Positions 15,539 through 28,393 of a stretch of 64,000 bases of DNA are shown here, in pieces. Position numbers and translations under genes: made by a program. A model generated the notes under the pieces. The model did not search any database. It saw only the letters and a program-made list of their open reading frames with translations, and had not been told where the DNA came from. The stretch's first letter is position 1, and the number at the start of each line of letters is the position of its first letter. Source of the stretch: Lineus longissimus (lineage: Eukaryota; Nemertea; Pilidiophora; Heteronemertea; Lineidae); NCBI RefSeq assembly GCF_910592395.1, contig NC_088308.1:2418001-2482000 (forward strand), read 5' to 3'.

Positions 15539-15544
15539 TTTATT
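15539..15544 (-). terminator. Probable FAM227 polyadenylation signal
   Basis: The minus strand reads AATAAA about 400 bases after the FAM227 stop at 15941. The preceding minus-strand stretch is non-coding. With the kinase 3' end near 14.7 kb, the two genes are convergent and separated by roughly 0.8 kb. Confidence 0.45.
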
Positions 15545-15940
15545 TCTCAACGAAACATGTTCAATACACTGTACAATACACGACACATTATTATACATTG
15601 TACCTCAAATACATTATCAATACCTTCTATTTACATAATCTTGAATGGCAAGAATTAATATTCATATCACAGCCATTTGGCAATCACTCACTTACAACAT
15701 AAGCAACCTCATCTGGGATGATACATGGACACATGTACATGTAACAACAACATTCTGAACACTGATTGTTAAATTCTTGGACACATATCGAATGGATAAT
15801 CGAGACTGAGTGTAGAAATTCACTCTCAATCACTTATTACTTATCAATTTCACTTTGATATTTATGCAAAAAATCCTATAATGTTCATCACAATCTTACA
15901 TGTATTCACAGAGAAAATATACATTGTCCACAGCTCATTT

Positions 15941-18900
15941 TTATTCTGTAGTCGTAGCTCGAAGAGCAGCGTCCATGGCAGCACTAGCACCAGCTGTGAT
16001 TGAATCTTGATCTTTCTGAAAATAGACAGCCAAAAAATAACTTCTCACAGTGCCCATGTACACATGATCACATTGCAGCAGACACAATAAGCAACATGGA
16101 GGAAATAGACTGAGGAGAGGTCCCTATGGCTCAAATGGAACACCCCAGAGAGACGAAGGACAATGGAGGAGAGACACAAATGGCAAGGGATTGTGGCTGC
16201 ACCCAAGCCCGAACTGGAGTGGAACACTACTTACTCTATGCTCCAAAATAATGAGATTACTGAGCCGTTTTATTTCTCTGGGATTTGACAACAGGGCTGC
16301 TTGTCTGTCAAGGATAAGTTTCTGTTCTTCTTGAAGTTTTTTGATGAATTCTCCTCTTCCTTTCCGACCTCTCTCAAACAACCTGGAACAATGAAAAAAT
16401 ACACTTCTGAAGGTAGTGCAACCAAGACCACATGTCTTCCTGTCAAAATCTATAGTTAAAGCTCGGCCTTCACTTATGTCCTAGAATAAGTAAGTGATAC
16501 CAAACAGACGGTATACAAAAGACATTTTTGGAAACCGTCTTGAGCGATAGCCATCATGGAGGGTTGGCAGCTCTGACCACACCCCACCTTCAGGAAGTAA
16601 TGACACTTACTCTTGGCATTCTTTGCTCCTGTTTTTTACTTTCTTGAAACTTTCTGAAATGATGTCCATGTATGTTCTCTCCTCTAATGTAAGCCAGTCA
16701 AGGAAATCAAACCATAACCTACTGCGAAGGTACAGTGGCACATCCCCCGACTGACACCTCTGTTGGCAGGACAACCTCTCTGTTCGTGCAAGAAACAGTG
16801 GTTTTGGTCCCTAATCAGCCATGTCTATAAATTATAACTTGGTAATCAGGACACCTACTGATTATGGAAAGCCTTTGTCAATCCCAAGGATGTCCTTAAT
16901 AGAGAGGTCCTACTAAATGGAGCCTAGCCCTCGCTGCCCAGATGTTGGGCTAACTAAGTTCAGATTATTGAGAAACCCGCACATTGCTGATCTTAAAGCA
17001 GGGGTGATTGGATGAAATCAAAAAGGTAAGTCACTTAGGCATTTCTGATCAAATCAATACTACGCTATCAATATCTGTCATCAAAAGGATATGATGGTAA
17101 ACTTTTAATCTCTGTTCGCTGCACTTTCACATCTACCCCAGCTGTTGACTTCAAATTTTTCTTCTTCAGGAAATGTGCAACAAGCGGACTCTGGCCTTGG
17201 ATGTTGAACACGTATTTGATGAATTCTGGGCCTCGACAGGCTGGATGAGACTAAATAGAAACCAAAACATATTGCATTAGTATATCGGACATCTGACAAA
17301 GACATGTTTTAGGTACAACTTGCTCCCTCTGTGACCCAATTTAAACCTGGCAGGTCAAGTGGCTATCGCACACTAGTTGTCACCAAGGTCTGAGCTAACT
17401 TTTGAACTAGGAAAAGCCATTTAGTTTCTCTTTACCTCTCTTTTTGGATCAAAAGCCGAATTCCAATATGGCGAAATCTTCTTCCCACCGGCTATTCTTG
17501 AGAGTGCAGTGCTGGGCGTTGCTGTTGGAGTTGGTGTTGGCTCCTGAAACCTTGTCTCCACAATTGGTGACATCACTAAGGCATGCTGAACTTTCTTCAC
17601 GTCTTTCTCTGAGCCAGATTTCTTGAGAATCGATTTCGGAGGGACCTGAGCATCAGCAACTTTCCCTATGAGATCCTGGGAGCTGCCATTACTACTTGAA
17701 TTTGCCTTCCTGGGACCTTGGCCATTTTTCTTCCCAAAGGGTCCTTCACCATTTGACTTGACTGATCCAGATTGATTTAGGGTTGTTTGTGAGCTGTGTA
17801 TGCTGCCTTGACCAGTCGGCACACCCAAGTAGTCAAAGTTCATGGAAGACACTGGAATTATAAGAGAGAACAAATAAATGAAACAAGTAAGGGTTCACTT
17901 CTAAACAACCAATTACCGTGAGTGCATTAACAGATTAAAGGCACAGGTACATTTACGCTTGGATGCCATGGATAGCCAGATAGGGTTTCACTCACTCTTT
18001 TTCCCCGCTTTGTTATTCTTGGACATCTCCTCTCTAACCTTGATGTTTGCTGGTTCTAACATGTCTAGATTCCACTTCATCCAGGTCCTGGGAGCTGGCT
18101 TCAAACCTACAAATGTACAAAAGTGGTTTTAAAGACACTTGCATTGTAAAAGTCATGTCATACTAATATCTTGTTCAGTCCTGAGAGACAGTAACTTTGT
18201 GTAACTTAATCTGGCCTCCTCAGACCCTGCCTATAGTCTCCCTTTACAATACAAACAGAGTTGGAAAAACGTCTATTTCACCTTCAGACTACTCACCAAC
18301 AACCCACTGTGTGACCAGACTGATGAGATCCTCCTTAAAATCTGCATCAAACTGCCGGTAGGAATCTGGGAAAGATTCACAGAATGACGCATAGACTCCC
18401 TGAGCAAGGATGTTAGCATAGTCCTGTAACCAAATGAAGGGATTGAGCTGTTACTTCTTCTTCTGCAACTTATAAAAGGCTCTCACAATTTGAATCCCAG
18501 GAAACTACTATTTACATTGAATATTTGCCTTTTCTTACATGTAGAACAAGGAAGTTCCAGTGTGACATTGTTTTGGCACGGATGTGGACCAGAAAAAAAG
18601 CAAGAAATCGCACTGATATTATGTCAGTTGAATTTGCCTGGTCAATACTGGGTTAATCAATAACCTTTTTATTCTTATTCCAATCGCTTTGCTGCTATTT
18701 TCGGACTGAAATTTCTTGTGAGAACTTACCTTGAGAAAAACTTCCCGTAAGTTTGGATCTTTGCAGTATAAAAGGAGCTTCACATAATTATGTGACACCC
18801 TGTTGAAAAGTTTACTCTGTGCTTCCTTGTCAGCTTGGAATCTTTCCAGAAAGTACCACCAGAAGATGTCCTGAAATCAGTAAAAGCAAATCATCATTTT

Positions 18901-20985
18901 CGTGCAAATATGCAAACGGCTTGGAACAAATGTCTTCAGAACAAGTAGAGCAGTTAACTTCATGAAATTAGGTGAAAAAAACAGACCTCAGTTTAAAACA
19001 TCTCTTACTCAGAATATAAATTGAAGTGACAAAATCATTCCAAGATTTGAGAATTCACTAACCTCAAGAGCTGACAGTAGACAAAGTGTACCTACCACTA
19101 ATATTGCTTGTGACATCTGAGAAAGCATCAACTTGTCAAAATCCACTCTGTAACTGGGCTGAAAGGGAAAGAGAAATAAGACCATGAGCCTATGATATTC
19201 CAAGGTCAAGCTGTAGGCCCATGGACTATGTTTTTGTCTTTCTCTACTAAAGAAGAAATAGTTGTTGCAGTATAATTCACATGAGAACAGTTTTCTGAGA
19301 CTCTTATACAGTTTAGAAATATAAGTGTTCATCCGTCGCCGTATTTCCACAATTTGACAATATTCTGGCATGACTTTACCTTCTTCAGCAGGTGAACCTG
19401 GGCATCAGAAACCTTTCTCAAGATCTGCACAGCTGGTACTTCATCAGGAAGAGGAGTGATCTCGGTCGCATCATAGCCAGGATATTGATGGAGCTATGTA
19501 AAGAAAGGGCAAATGGTCAAAATACCAGGCGCAGTTGTCATTCCATCTGGAGGGCCAGCTCACTTCTAACAAGTAACACTTCTAAGAAACTACAAGACAG
19601 ATCTGTCACCAAAATACTGTTTTCGTGTGTTCGATGTGAATCCAATTCTTATTGCCTTCCGAGGGCAGTGTTACTTACCTCAACAAATTTGGGCTTGTTT
19701 GAATCTCTCTTTACCTGGAAAAGCAAAAGAATAATGCTCACATGGGAAATTTCAATATTCACACATAGAATTCAATACATGCACAAGTAAGAGTGGAACC
19801 TCCCTTAGCGGACGACTCTGTTAGTAGAACTCCCCTTTTATAAGGGACTAGTCGTTTCTATACAATAAACCAGAACAACTCTTGTCAGTCCCAAACATGT
19901 CCTGTATAGAGTGGTTCTACTGCACTGTTCAAGTGAATCCCAACAGTATAAGTTCATGCCAATTTTTCTCACACAAAGTATGTTTAGAAATAAGAAAAAG
20001 GTCTTACATTTGTTTTGCTTGGATTCATGCTGATCTTTGAAATATTCTTGACCCTCTCACTGGTACCCACACCAAATGCTGAAAAAAATTGATCAGTAAA
20101 TGGTTTATTAAACATGGCTTCATTTATACAAGTTGTAAGAATATTTTCCCCAAAACACAGGACATTTTTACCACACAAGTTTTTCAGCAGTAAAAGACTG
20201 AGTCAGAGAGTAATGCAATACCTACTTGATTTGACAGCATATATTCCAGCAAATTTCGTGAGTTCCTTGCCATCTCTCTCTGTAAAGAAATGAATAGTGA
20301 GTCAACAAATGACATATTTATTTGGTTGACACATTTGTGTTGTGATGTCATAATTATCAGGGAGGACTAACTGAGTAGGCCCTATTTGATGATAGAAATA
20401 ACTCAGTTGATAGTATTCCAATTCCATGATTATGCATGCTTGCTACAATGCCAATGGTGTAGCTTGTGCTCACCAATGAGCCTATAGAACATTAACGGTC
20501 TTTTCAGACAAAATTAACTTAGAAAAAAAACTTGCTTCATTTTCAAGTTCACTTTTGCAACTTTTCAAGCTTACCTTTTATTTGATATTTTTCCCTGCCT
20601 TTTGCACTAGACGGTGGTTTGTATTCTGGATGATGTTCCGAAGCTCTACTTTCTACAACAAGTTCAGTGTAACTCTGGAGCTTCCGGTCAAGTTTGCTGA
20701 TCTTGGTACTGACTTCTTCAATGGATCCAATGAGGAAAGCTGTATCTATTGTCAAGGAAATATATCTTTATTTATAACCAATCTAATCTTTATCACACTT
20801 TGACAATATGCACCTGCGTATGGGGACCGATTTCGGCGAAAATGAGCAAATATTGAAAGGATACGTGATCGAACATTTTGCCGACCCCTTAGTTTTTGTA
20901 TTTTTCGGTCAAGTTTCTCTCTAGATAGTTCTAAATTTTCTTGGCAAATGTTCATTGGCGATGCAACCCTGTTGATTGCCGCCAT
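15941..20985 (-). CDS. FAM227A: FAM227 family protein (FAM227A-like), fifteen exons, 639 aa
   Basis: Molecular role unknown; the family is widespread in ciliated animals. Exons, 5' to 3': 20985-20814, 20745-20575, 20279-20226, 20078-20008, 19714-19679, 19493-19380, 19158-19096, 18870-18730, 18423-18297, 18106-17996, 17851-17436, 17250-17103, 16683-16611, 16382-16235, 16015-15941. The phases agree throughout (1920 nt). The family is recognised by its FWW-h domain, here DIFWWYFLERF (residues 228-238). The motifs SPYWN (480-484) and SPLVAHFL (513-520) also look family-like. Residues 355-480 are Ser/Gly/Pro-rich and probably disordered. Residues 566-615 (RGRKGRGEFIKKLQEEQKLI onward) look helical or coiled-coil. 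The donor of the 17103 exon (AAAA/gtttac) is weak and could be misplaced by a few bases. The A-form name rests partly on linkage to CBY1 and is less certain than the family. Confidence 0.88.
16728..16925. repeat. Diverged MITE-like repeat in a FAM227 intron
   Basis: Begins ggtacagtggcacatccccc and ends taatagagaggtcctactaa, a degraded inverted repeat of the kind GTGGAACCTCTCTATA...TATAGAGAGGTTCCAC. It shares this framework with the sequence at 19788-19935, although both are strongly diverged. Non-coding and old. Confidence 0.4.
19788..19935. repeat. Second diverged MITE-like repeat in a FAM227 intron
   Basis: Runs from gtaagagtggaacctccctt to atagagtggttctactgcac, so its ends are imperfect inverted repeats. 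The middle (gggactagtcgtttctatac) also parallels the copy at 16.7 kb. Short, non-coding, probably an ancient non-autonomous DNA transposon. Confidence 0.45.
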
Positions 20986-20988
20986 CTT
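20978..20988 (-). promoter_or_regulatory. YY1-type motif over the FAM227 start codon
   Basis: The minus strand reads AAGATGGCGGC, an exact YY1 consensus. Its ATG is the predicted initiator codon of FAM227. YY1 sites overlapping the start codon near the transcription start are common in TATA-less animal promoters. Just upstream (21001-21009) GTTGCCATG matches the left half of an RFX X-box, and the right half is poor. Confidence 0.45.
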
Positions 20989-21236
20989 GCTTGTTTTGTC
21001 GTTGCCATGTAGGCCATCAATTTAAAGCACTAGATACAAGTAAGACATTTTCATTTTTATTCAATTACTAGTTAATTAGCAAACAAAAATGCATGATACT
21101 TCAAAACATTAGTAAATAGATAAAAGTTGAAATTTATGATAAGTCACATTTTGTAACAATATGGTTAAAAGGTTTTTCGAATGTCTGTATCGTGTGGCAG
21201 AAATTAACTAGCTTACAGAGCTCAAACGCAACATAA

Positions 21237-21244
21237 ACTTCCGG
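21237..21244. promoter_or_regulatory. ETS-type site in the shared FAM227/CBY1 promoter
   Basis: ACTTCCGG (reverse complement CCGGAAGT) is an exact ETS-family site in the interval between the two divergent genes. It lies about 250 bases upstream of FAM227 and about 70 bases before a good donor (TTAAT/gtaagt, 21314/21315). I infer that this donor ends a non-coding first exon of CBY1. Confidence 0.4.
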
Positions 21245-21933
21245 TTGAATTCTCGAAGATTTTTTCGAATATTCTCTACCATATCGTTTTGTAAGAGTCT
21301 TGCTGCGAGTTAATGTAAGTTTTGTGGTACCATGTTCAAAGTCAGTTTCGACTCGATTGAGACGATTATTCTATTATCAACTGAATTTGACAAAAAGGTG
21401 AAGTTTCATGTGTTTTTGGTAGCAACTGACTAGCATGCAGCGCCAGCGATGAAGTCTTCATTTCATAATTTCAAGTTTTGGCTGTCTGCCAAAAAATGAT
21501 TAATCCACTTTCTTAATGGTCACCATCTTGGGTGGATCCCATACATGTGTTGCCAGAAAAGGGCATTTAAACTGAAGGAGCACAACTAAGTGACAGTGAC
21601 ATTGGCAGTGTGCAAAAGAAACGCTTCAAAACATCATAAACATTAAACAAGTAAGAAAGAGACATTCACTGATTCAGACAAGCTTTACCCAAGGCCGAGG
21701 GAGACAGCTTTGCTCTGGCCTGAACAATCTGGTCACCAGTGAACACATCCCTATGCCAGAACCAAAGGATTATGTTGCCTAAAGGCTAGGTGGGTGAATG
21801 GTCGGAGCCAAAACAGTCTTTGTCAAACTGACAACCTGCTAAACATCTCATAATGGATGGATGGGCCAGCACATTCTCATTGGTTTTCAGGATCATGATA
21901 TCAGACAGTTGATATTTCTTTTCAGACGTCAAG

Positions 21934-22899
21934 ATGCCACTCTTTGGGAACAAATTCTCCCCAAAGAAAACAAGCCCAAGAAAAGCACCATCTTTATCGA
22001 ATCTGAGCACAGATCCAGATTTCCGAGAGCAGGAATTGTCATTAGACTATGGGCCGATCCAAGTCAAGTTGGGAAATAATGAAGTGACCTTTGAAAATGG
22101 GCAATGGATATCAGGTAAGTGTACTTTCCGGAGTGACAATTTTGAGAATGACGTAAAATAGATGAGTACCTTGGGATATCTCTTTATTTGATGTGCAAAC
22201 AGAAGTGTGGGACCCAGTATGGCACAAGTAAGGATAAATGTGAAACACTCCTGGTTCTGGTCTAGTCAGCAGTCTCTCCATCTTTTCAGAAACAAGCGGA
22301 GCAGCTACAGTCCACAGAGAGATGGCCAAGATTAAGAAACAAAGCCAACAGCTTATTGAAGAAAACAACTTGTTAAAAATGAAGGTGGACATCTTATTAG
22401 ACTTGGTTAGTAGACAGTTCAATTTCTTAATTTCATTTGGAATAGCTATCTCAATGAAGAACAATTTCTTCCTTGATTTTAGGTGTGTATTTTCTGAAAT
22501 TACAAGAGGACCACAATAAGATACAAAAGCTAGTGGTGTTGCACTTTTATGTGCTACAATGCCGGAATTTTATGTTGGACTTTCGATTGGGTATTGGCAG
22601 TATGTAACATGTTATGACCTCGAGAAAGTGTCTAACTGTAATCTGATTTTCCTTGCCACTGCTGAGTAGGAAATTCTCCATTTTTGTATTCCATCTCTTG
22701 AGGATGATGGCAATGAGAGCCACACAAAGCTGAATAGCATTAATTGGTAATCAGTTTCATCTAAATTTGTTATAGTTAAAACTTCATATAAAATGCTTTT
22801 TTGCTATGTTTTCAGTTATCAGAGACAACAGCGGAGGTTCACTTACAAGAAAATGAGATTGACGAACTCAAGAATTTGAACCGCAACAAAAAGAGATGA
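21934..22899 (+). CDS. CBY1: Chibby (CBY1), three coding exons, 126 aa
   Basis: Small basal-body and transition-fibre protein, known in animals for ciliogenesis and for binding beta-catenin to dampen Wnt output. Coding exons: 21934-22114, 22290-22405, 22816-22899 (381 nt, 126 aa, the same length as human CBY1). The N-terminus MPLFGNKFSPKKTSPRK is nearly that of the family, and Ser20 in the RKAPSLSNL stretch keeps the position of the 14-3-3/Akt site. FENGQWIS (about residues 53-60) is the conserved core. EENNLLKMKVDILLDL and the LSETTAE...ENEIDELKNL segment form the C-terminal heptad coiled coil, and the basic tail RNKKR stands in for the nuclear localisation signal. The first coding exon begins at 21926 after a good acceptor (ttcttttcag), so a non-coding upstream exon is required. 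Head-to-head with FAM227. Confidence 0.95.
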
Positions 22900-23937
22900 T
22901 CTTTTACTTTTAGACCTCGACAATTCTTTTTATATTATTGCCATGTAAATTATCTTTGGAATGGACTGTAGATAGAAAAAAATGTAGGATTTAGACTTGT
23001 TAACTTGAGAACATGGACTCTTAGCTTAGTTGGAAGCAGAAAGAGGTTATGAGACCAATGCTTGTTGCCTTGAGAACGTGGGTATGCAGTGGCTGGATCC
23101 ACTTGAAGTATGTAGCCTGCTTGTAAACAAGGAATGTTTTGAACGCCTCAGTTATATATTGTTGCATGGAAATGAATGAATTTTTTCTCTGATTTTTGCC
23201 AGAGATTATTGGAAATGAATTACATTGTACTTTGTATTATTGAAATGTTTTTTGCTCCTTATATCATTGGCAACAATTTGTTTCAATGTCTCTTGAATAT
23301 AATATTTTATGTTGTGGTATTTTTCCAAGCTGGTGGTAACCTAAGGCCAGTGTTTTCATATATCATCTCTTACATTCTGCTATTCAAATCCTTTGGAAAT
23401 CATTTGCTAGAAATTGTAGTTTTGCTGCTAACTTTTGCCAAACAGTTTGATCCAACATCTTTTTGAATTGCATGTGTTTAGAATAAACCTTCGTCCATCC
23501 GAAAAAACTAGCGAAGTAAATGAAATTCTGCTTGATCTGAGTTTGAATTGGGAGTTATTAAATTCTGATATAACATAAACATTATATTCAGCACTACTGA
23601 ACATATTTACTCTTCATTTATAGCTGATTTGCAGTTATCTAAACTATTCGAACTGCTTACCAGACTTATTTTAAGGAGGCTTTATGGAAACTTCAGTGGT
23701 CGACAACCATAGAATACATAGCCTCCCCACAATTGTTTTCCTGGGGAGAGGTACTTTGATCCAGGTATAGAAAACTCAGAGTTTCTGTACTGGTGCATAT
23801 GTAAGATTTTTTGTATTCTGTAACATGAAAATAAAGGAAGATAATTTCATATCAACATGTCTGTTTTTGTTGAAATTCTTGTGGTGTACAATGGTGATCT
23901 ATTTTCCTGCTTGATATGCCTGTGGATGTCTTTGCTC
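22900..23937 (+). other. CBY1 3'UTR and downstream sequence
   Basis: AT-rich non-coding sequence with AATAAA-type signals at about 23483 and 23833. The plus-strand open frame at 23176-23466 is hydrophobic and A/T-driven with no gene-like features. I read the stretch as a long 3'UTR with two possible ends. Confidence 0.4.
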
Positions 23938-24887
23938 GACCCTCATGCACATGGATTAGCCTGTCACAACCTGTTGAGTTGTACATAAATAGAAAAGAGC
24001 TGGGCTATCGGAACCTGACACTGTCACACCCACAGACGAGTTTGGCTGTCACACCCTGACAAGCTGCATGAACAGCAGGGCAGAGTCCGTCCATTTCGTC
24101 ATTTTATTTGTCTCCTCATTGGGAGGGACGACGCTGGTCCACTGTGTCTGGAATACTAGTCACAACTTGTCATGGACCATTCTGTCAAAACCAACGATCC
24201 AAAGCTGGTCTTCACTGGGATCTGCAAGGAAAGCAGGCACATCATCCGAGAAGCCATCAACAGTATTGTTCAAGGTTAGTATAAAAAAGAACTTTTGCTG
24301 CAAAGGTATGAGGTAAAGATTCCTAATACGTGACAAAATAGGTAACCTGATCCAGCTTGGCCTTTGTATTCTCCTTGAATCGTCCAAGAACTTTCTCCAG
24401 CAGGTTTTTTCAAATTATGAGAACAAATTTTCGTCCTTGAAAAGCTTGAAACCAAAACTCAAGATAATTAGGACCAAATGTTGGTTTCATGCTAAAAGTA
24501 GCTTTATTGTGTAAATACTGGTACACTTATACATGCTTAAGTATGTTCAGGGTATTGGGATAATAACCCAATCCTGTAAATAAACAGAATAATATACATG
24601 TATCACAGTGTGACTGGAGAGTTTCTAGTCCTCATGCATGCAATGATCACCTTTATCCTTAAAGAGTCCAAGTTTTCGTACAATTATGTATGTTCAGACA
24701 TTTATCCTATCTCGGGCGTCAGTGAATTCAAACACACAAACTCAGGCTTTGTCGTATTACAAATTTATCCAACAAAACTAGTCAAATTTGACATTGGGTG
24801 CAGCCTACAACTGTTTTTGAAGCACAACTGATAATTTATGATAGTCACAATGCAATTTATTGCATGTTCAAAGACTAAAAATAAGGG
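23938..24887. repeat. Dispersed repeat, uninterrupted copy A (about 950 bp)
   Basis: Runs from cgaccctcatgcacatgga to gactaaaaataagg and matches a second copy starting at 28873 at high identity over its full length. There are no long open frames and no clear terminal repeats, so the class is unknown. It preserves the unoccupied version of the site into which a 1.2-kb element was inserted in copy B (gtataaaaaagaac near 24279). Confidence 0.7.
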
Positions 24888-25165
24888 AGAAAATCTGACT
24901 CAAGCAGTGGTCAATCGAGCCACGATGTAAAACTGCCAGAATGCACATTTGTTGTACTCAAGTGTAAGTATGTTATCTGCATGTACACCTGTGCTTTCGA
25001 CTGAAAATAAACCAAGTCCCAGGCATTCACTATTACACCTTTTAGTGTGTCCTTGCTATTAGCACTGTGTTTCTAAAGCAGCATATGGATGTGTGACAAT
25101 GTGCCCATTATATCCCGTTGGACCACACTTTGCTATCACTGAGAAAACTAGCTGAAAATGACATT

Positions 25166-28100
25166 CTAATGGCGATATCCACAAGTCCATCCTTCTGTCA
25201 TCTGGGGCTCAAGGAAGCCCCGGAACGTAGCTCCATCAGCAGACCACCTGGCACCATACCCTGCAATCAGAGCAAGAAGAAAGTGAGGCCATTTGAAAAG
25301 ACAGTCTGGGAAAAATTAAGAACTTGATGGAAACATAATAATCATTGCAACCACTATAATCATATAATAATCCATCTTCAAGTAATTTCATCGAAACTTC
25401 TGTGTTTAACTCCTATATAGTGTCAGGAAAGATCCACATGATTATGTGTCAGCATTGTAATAGATACAGCACTTTTGTGAACACGTGCCCCTCAATGAAA
25501 CTTTTCACATGTACTCACCATCAATTTGCCTGATTTCCAGAATCTCAACTTGGTGCTGAAAGTATAAAAAAACATTATCGTAAGTCTTCTTATGGATTAA
25601 AGATCTCTAATCTATACTTGGTGAAATGCATTATATGTACAGCCAATGCATAATCTGAGGTAGTTCAAGTTTGAAGGTCATAGCTTGAAGGAAGCTTTTG
25701 AGGTAGAGTCCAGCTTCACTTCATTATGAAAGTGAATAAGCCGTCTTATCTTGTCTTTCTGAGACACCCTGTCATGTCATTGTGACACCTCTGACTGTGT
25801 GCTTACTTGAAGCTGATGTATATTAATCCATGTGGCTTCATTCAGAATCCTATCAATCACTTTAACAGCATGGGCATTCTTTGCTTCCTCCGCTGAAATG
25901 AAGAGGTGAAATAGTAACAGAACTGAAAACTTCTCTACCAATCTGCTGGGAACATGCAAATTAGGTCTGCAGTCAGCGCTCATACATACATTATATGTGC
26001 CATCAATTAAAAGGTCACAACCGCTCCTGACTGGTTTAACAGTAAATCAGACCTGATCGGACAACTCTCTAAACTCAGTCAATTGTTTCAGAATTATTCA
26101 ATATCAGTTGATTTGCACTGCCACCTGCACAACCTCATCAGAAACGCCATACAGTGGGGACAGAGGTAGTTCATAATAGGGACTTTGAATGGAGTTAAAG
26201 GGACTACCCGGCGGGTAGGTCCCCTGGCTCAAGTCTCATCAAATCTCATAGACACTATGTCAGAGTTTGGAGTGCAGATATGGGATATTTCAGCCATGTT
26301 CAATCCCAGGTGACTTACTTCCAGTGCTCTTCCCCCACCAACTAGCTGTCTGGTCTCTATGACCATGCTTGGCCAAAGCTCGTGCACCAACAGTCAACTC
26401 TGAATTAGCACTGCAGAAGAAAAAAATAATTCCTGAGTATAGGTCAATGTTTTGCATTATGACAATGAAGAACATTACTGATGAAATCAAATGTCTTTGT
26501 GATGCTTGGGCCTTTCATATCTAATGAACATGCACACCTTTGATACATGTATATTGTAGTCATTGGTTTTAGAAATCTAAAGAGTATGAAGACTGGATAT
26601 AAACTGGAATTGGGCATTGCCCTTTTCAGTGCTGTTCTGAAGTCCTGACCACTTGTTCAGAGATACATAATAAGCAAAGAATTTGTTTTTAAAACTCACC
26701 TATGCTTCTCATTGAATGTTTCCTCTAGTGTGTACCTTGGTGGAGGAAACATCTCGCAGGTCCCAACAGTTTTCCTGATTCCAAGCATATCCATTAATCC
26801 TCGCTTTCCAAGTCTCTGAAAATGACAAATGTGAGAGAATCTTTAGGCATCTTTTGTTTATCATAGGGAGCTTTTGACCCCAATACCTTCATTGATCAGC
26901 TACACATCATCAAAACATACTTATCCAGCATAACACAGACAACATTTCTTTGTTCAATACTTACCTGCAAAATTTCTCTGACCCTGTAGAACCGTTCATC
27001 AGGAGACCAAACTGACCACAGACTTTTAAAGCCTACCATCATGCCTTCGATGGACTTGGTGTATTCTTGCCTGGCAAAAGAGACCAGAAAAGGATAACAA
27101 CTAAAGTGATGTCAAAAAATGTTTGAAGCGAAGTTTTAGTTTTAAAACAATTTGAGTGAGGATATATCTTCTTAATGGTCTTTATCATCAGAAGAGTAAC
27201 AGAACCTGATGGTACACAAGGCCTTTGGCACGCAAGTTTGATTCACCAGTTAGTATTTAAGTCTATGTGTTACAATACAATGCAGAATAACTCACCTCAC
27301 TTGCTCATAGCCCTGCTCATCAAATAACTCGTAGGTGGGCAGGTCCAAGACAATGCAATGACTGAAAAATAAAAAGGATATTTTGTCAGACAGAAAAACC
27401 AAAGTCCATCTCAAAAAATGAACCTGACTAGCTGAGGACAATCTACAAGTCAATGCCTTTCACTGTCTAACTACAACTTTTTGTAAAGACCAAACTTATT
27501 TGTGATGAAAACTGTTTGGAAAAATTTCCTGACCTTCACTTTTAAATTTTTTTGGCAGAAGTACAGAACTTTTGTTTGATTGAAAATGAGCAAAACACTA
27601 ACCCTGTGTCCAACCATTTCTGCAGGACACTTCCAATTTCCTTGTATAGTGGATGTGCGGGGTACCCCTTACACCCTTCTCGAAACGGTCTGGCCTCAGC
27701 ATTATCATTAACCAATAACTTCATAATGTCTTCCTTTGTAAGAAATGATTCCCTCTCATCCAACTCCTTCTGCAGGACCTGTGAAGAGAAATACATTTGA
27801 CAAGGTTCATGTTATCACCTGTAGTAGAGTTTACACTTGCAGGGATGCATTAATTCTAGTGTCCAAAATAAGTTGGCTACTCTGTAATTATAACTATTTC
27901 GTACTTTTCCTTTGCTTTCCACAAAGTGGCCAGATTGATCATCTTGCAGTAAAGTCTACAGGAGAGTGAAGAGCAACACAGTCAATTTTTCCAGGAACAC
28001 AATTTCAACACAACACCTATGTTGATGCATACCTGGGAACAACTCACAGGCACTGCCACTCAAGATGGCCCTTTGTGTTGTCTATGTCTCAATCAGGGGT

Positions 28101-28245
28101 TTCAACATCCATTAAGTTAAGGGGTTGAATCTACATGAATATATCTATTAGCTGAGACCAGTCAACGATGGGAGGGGCATACCTTATGTACTGCATCCAC
28201 TAAGTCTATTTCCTCTTCCATCTCTCTTTTGTAGCGTGTATACAT
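25166..28245 (-). CDS. Unrecognised complete protein, nine exons, 278 aa
   Basis: I do not recognise this family. Exons 5' to 3': 28245-28183, 27778-27603, 27361-27296, 27070-26965, 26815-26700, 26410-26319, 25892-25807, 25555-25519, 25260-25166. Borders are GT-AG and the phases agree (837 nt). The start is supported by an in-frame TAA two codons upstream of the ATG. The N-terminus (residues 1-45) is charged and helical (KREMEEEIDLVDAV, LQKELDERESFLTKEDIMKL). The middle has GYPAHPLYKEIG, HCIVLDLPTYELFDEQGYEQ, WSVWSPDERFYRVREIL and LGKRGLMDMLGIRK. The C-terminal third carries LTVGARALAKHGHRDQTASW with WWGKSTG, then WINIHQLQHQVEILEIRQID, and ends GYGARWSADGATFRGFLEPQ and GYRH. No signal peptide or membrane segment is present, so it is probably cytosolic. 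The Trp/Arg/Gly-rich, low-gap appearance suggests a conserved globular protein. Confidence 0.8.
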
Positions 28246-28393
28246 CGATTAGTCACAGTACTGTCAGTAGTTATGTCGTCCGGTGGTTAGATTGACATTG
28301 ACATTGACAGATTCCCAAGATCAAGCCCAGTTCTTCCCAAGAGTTGATCAGCCTACGACACAATATACCGTTACGATGATGATATGATGATGA

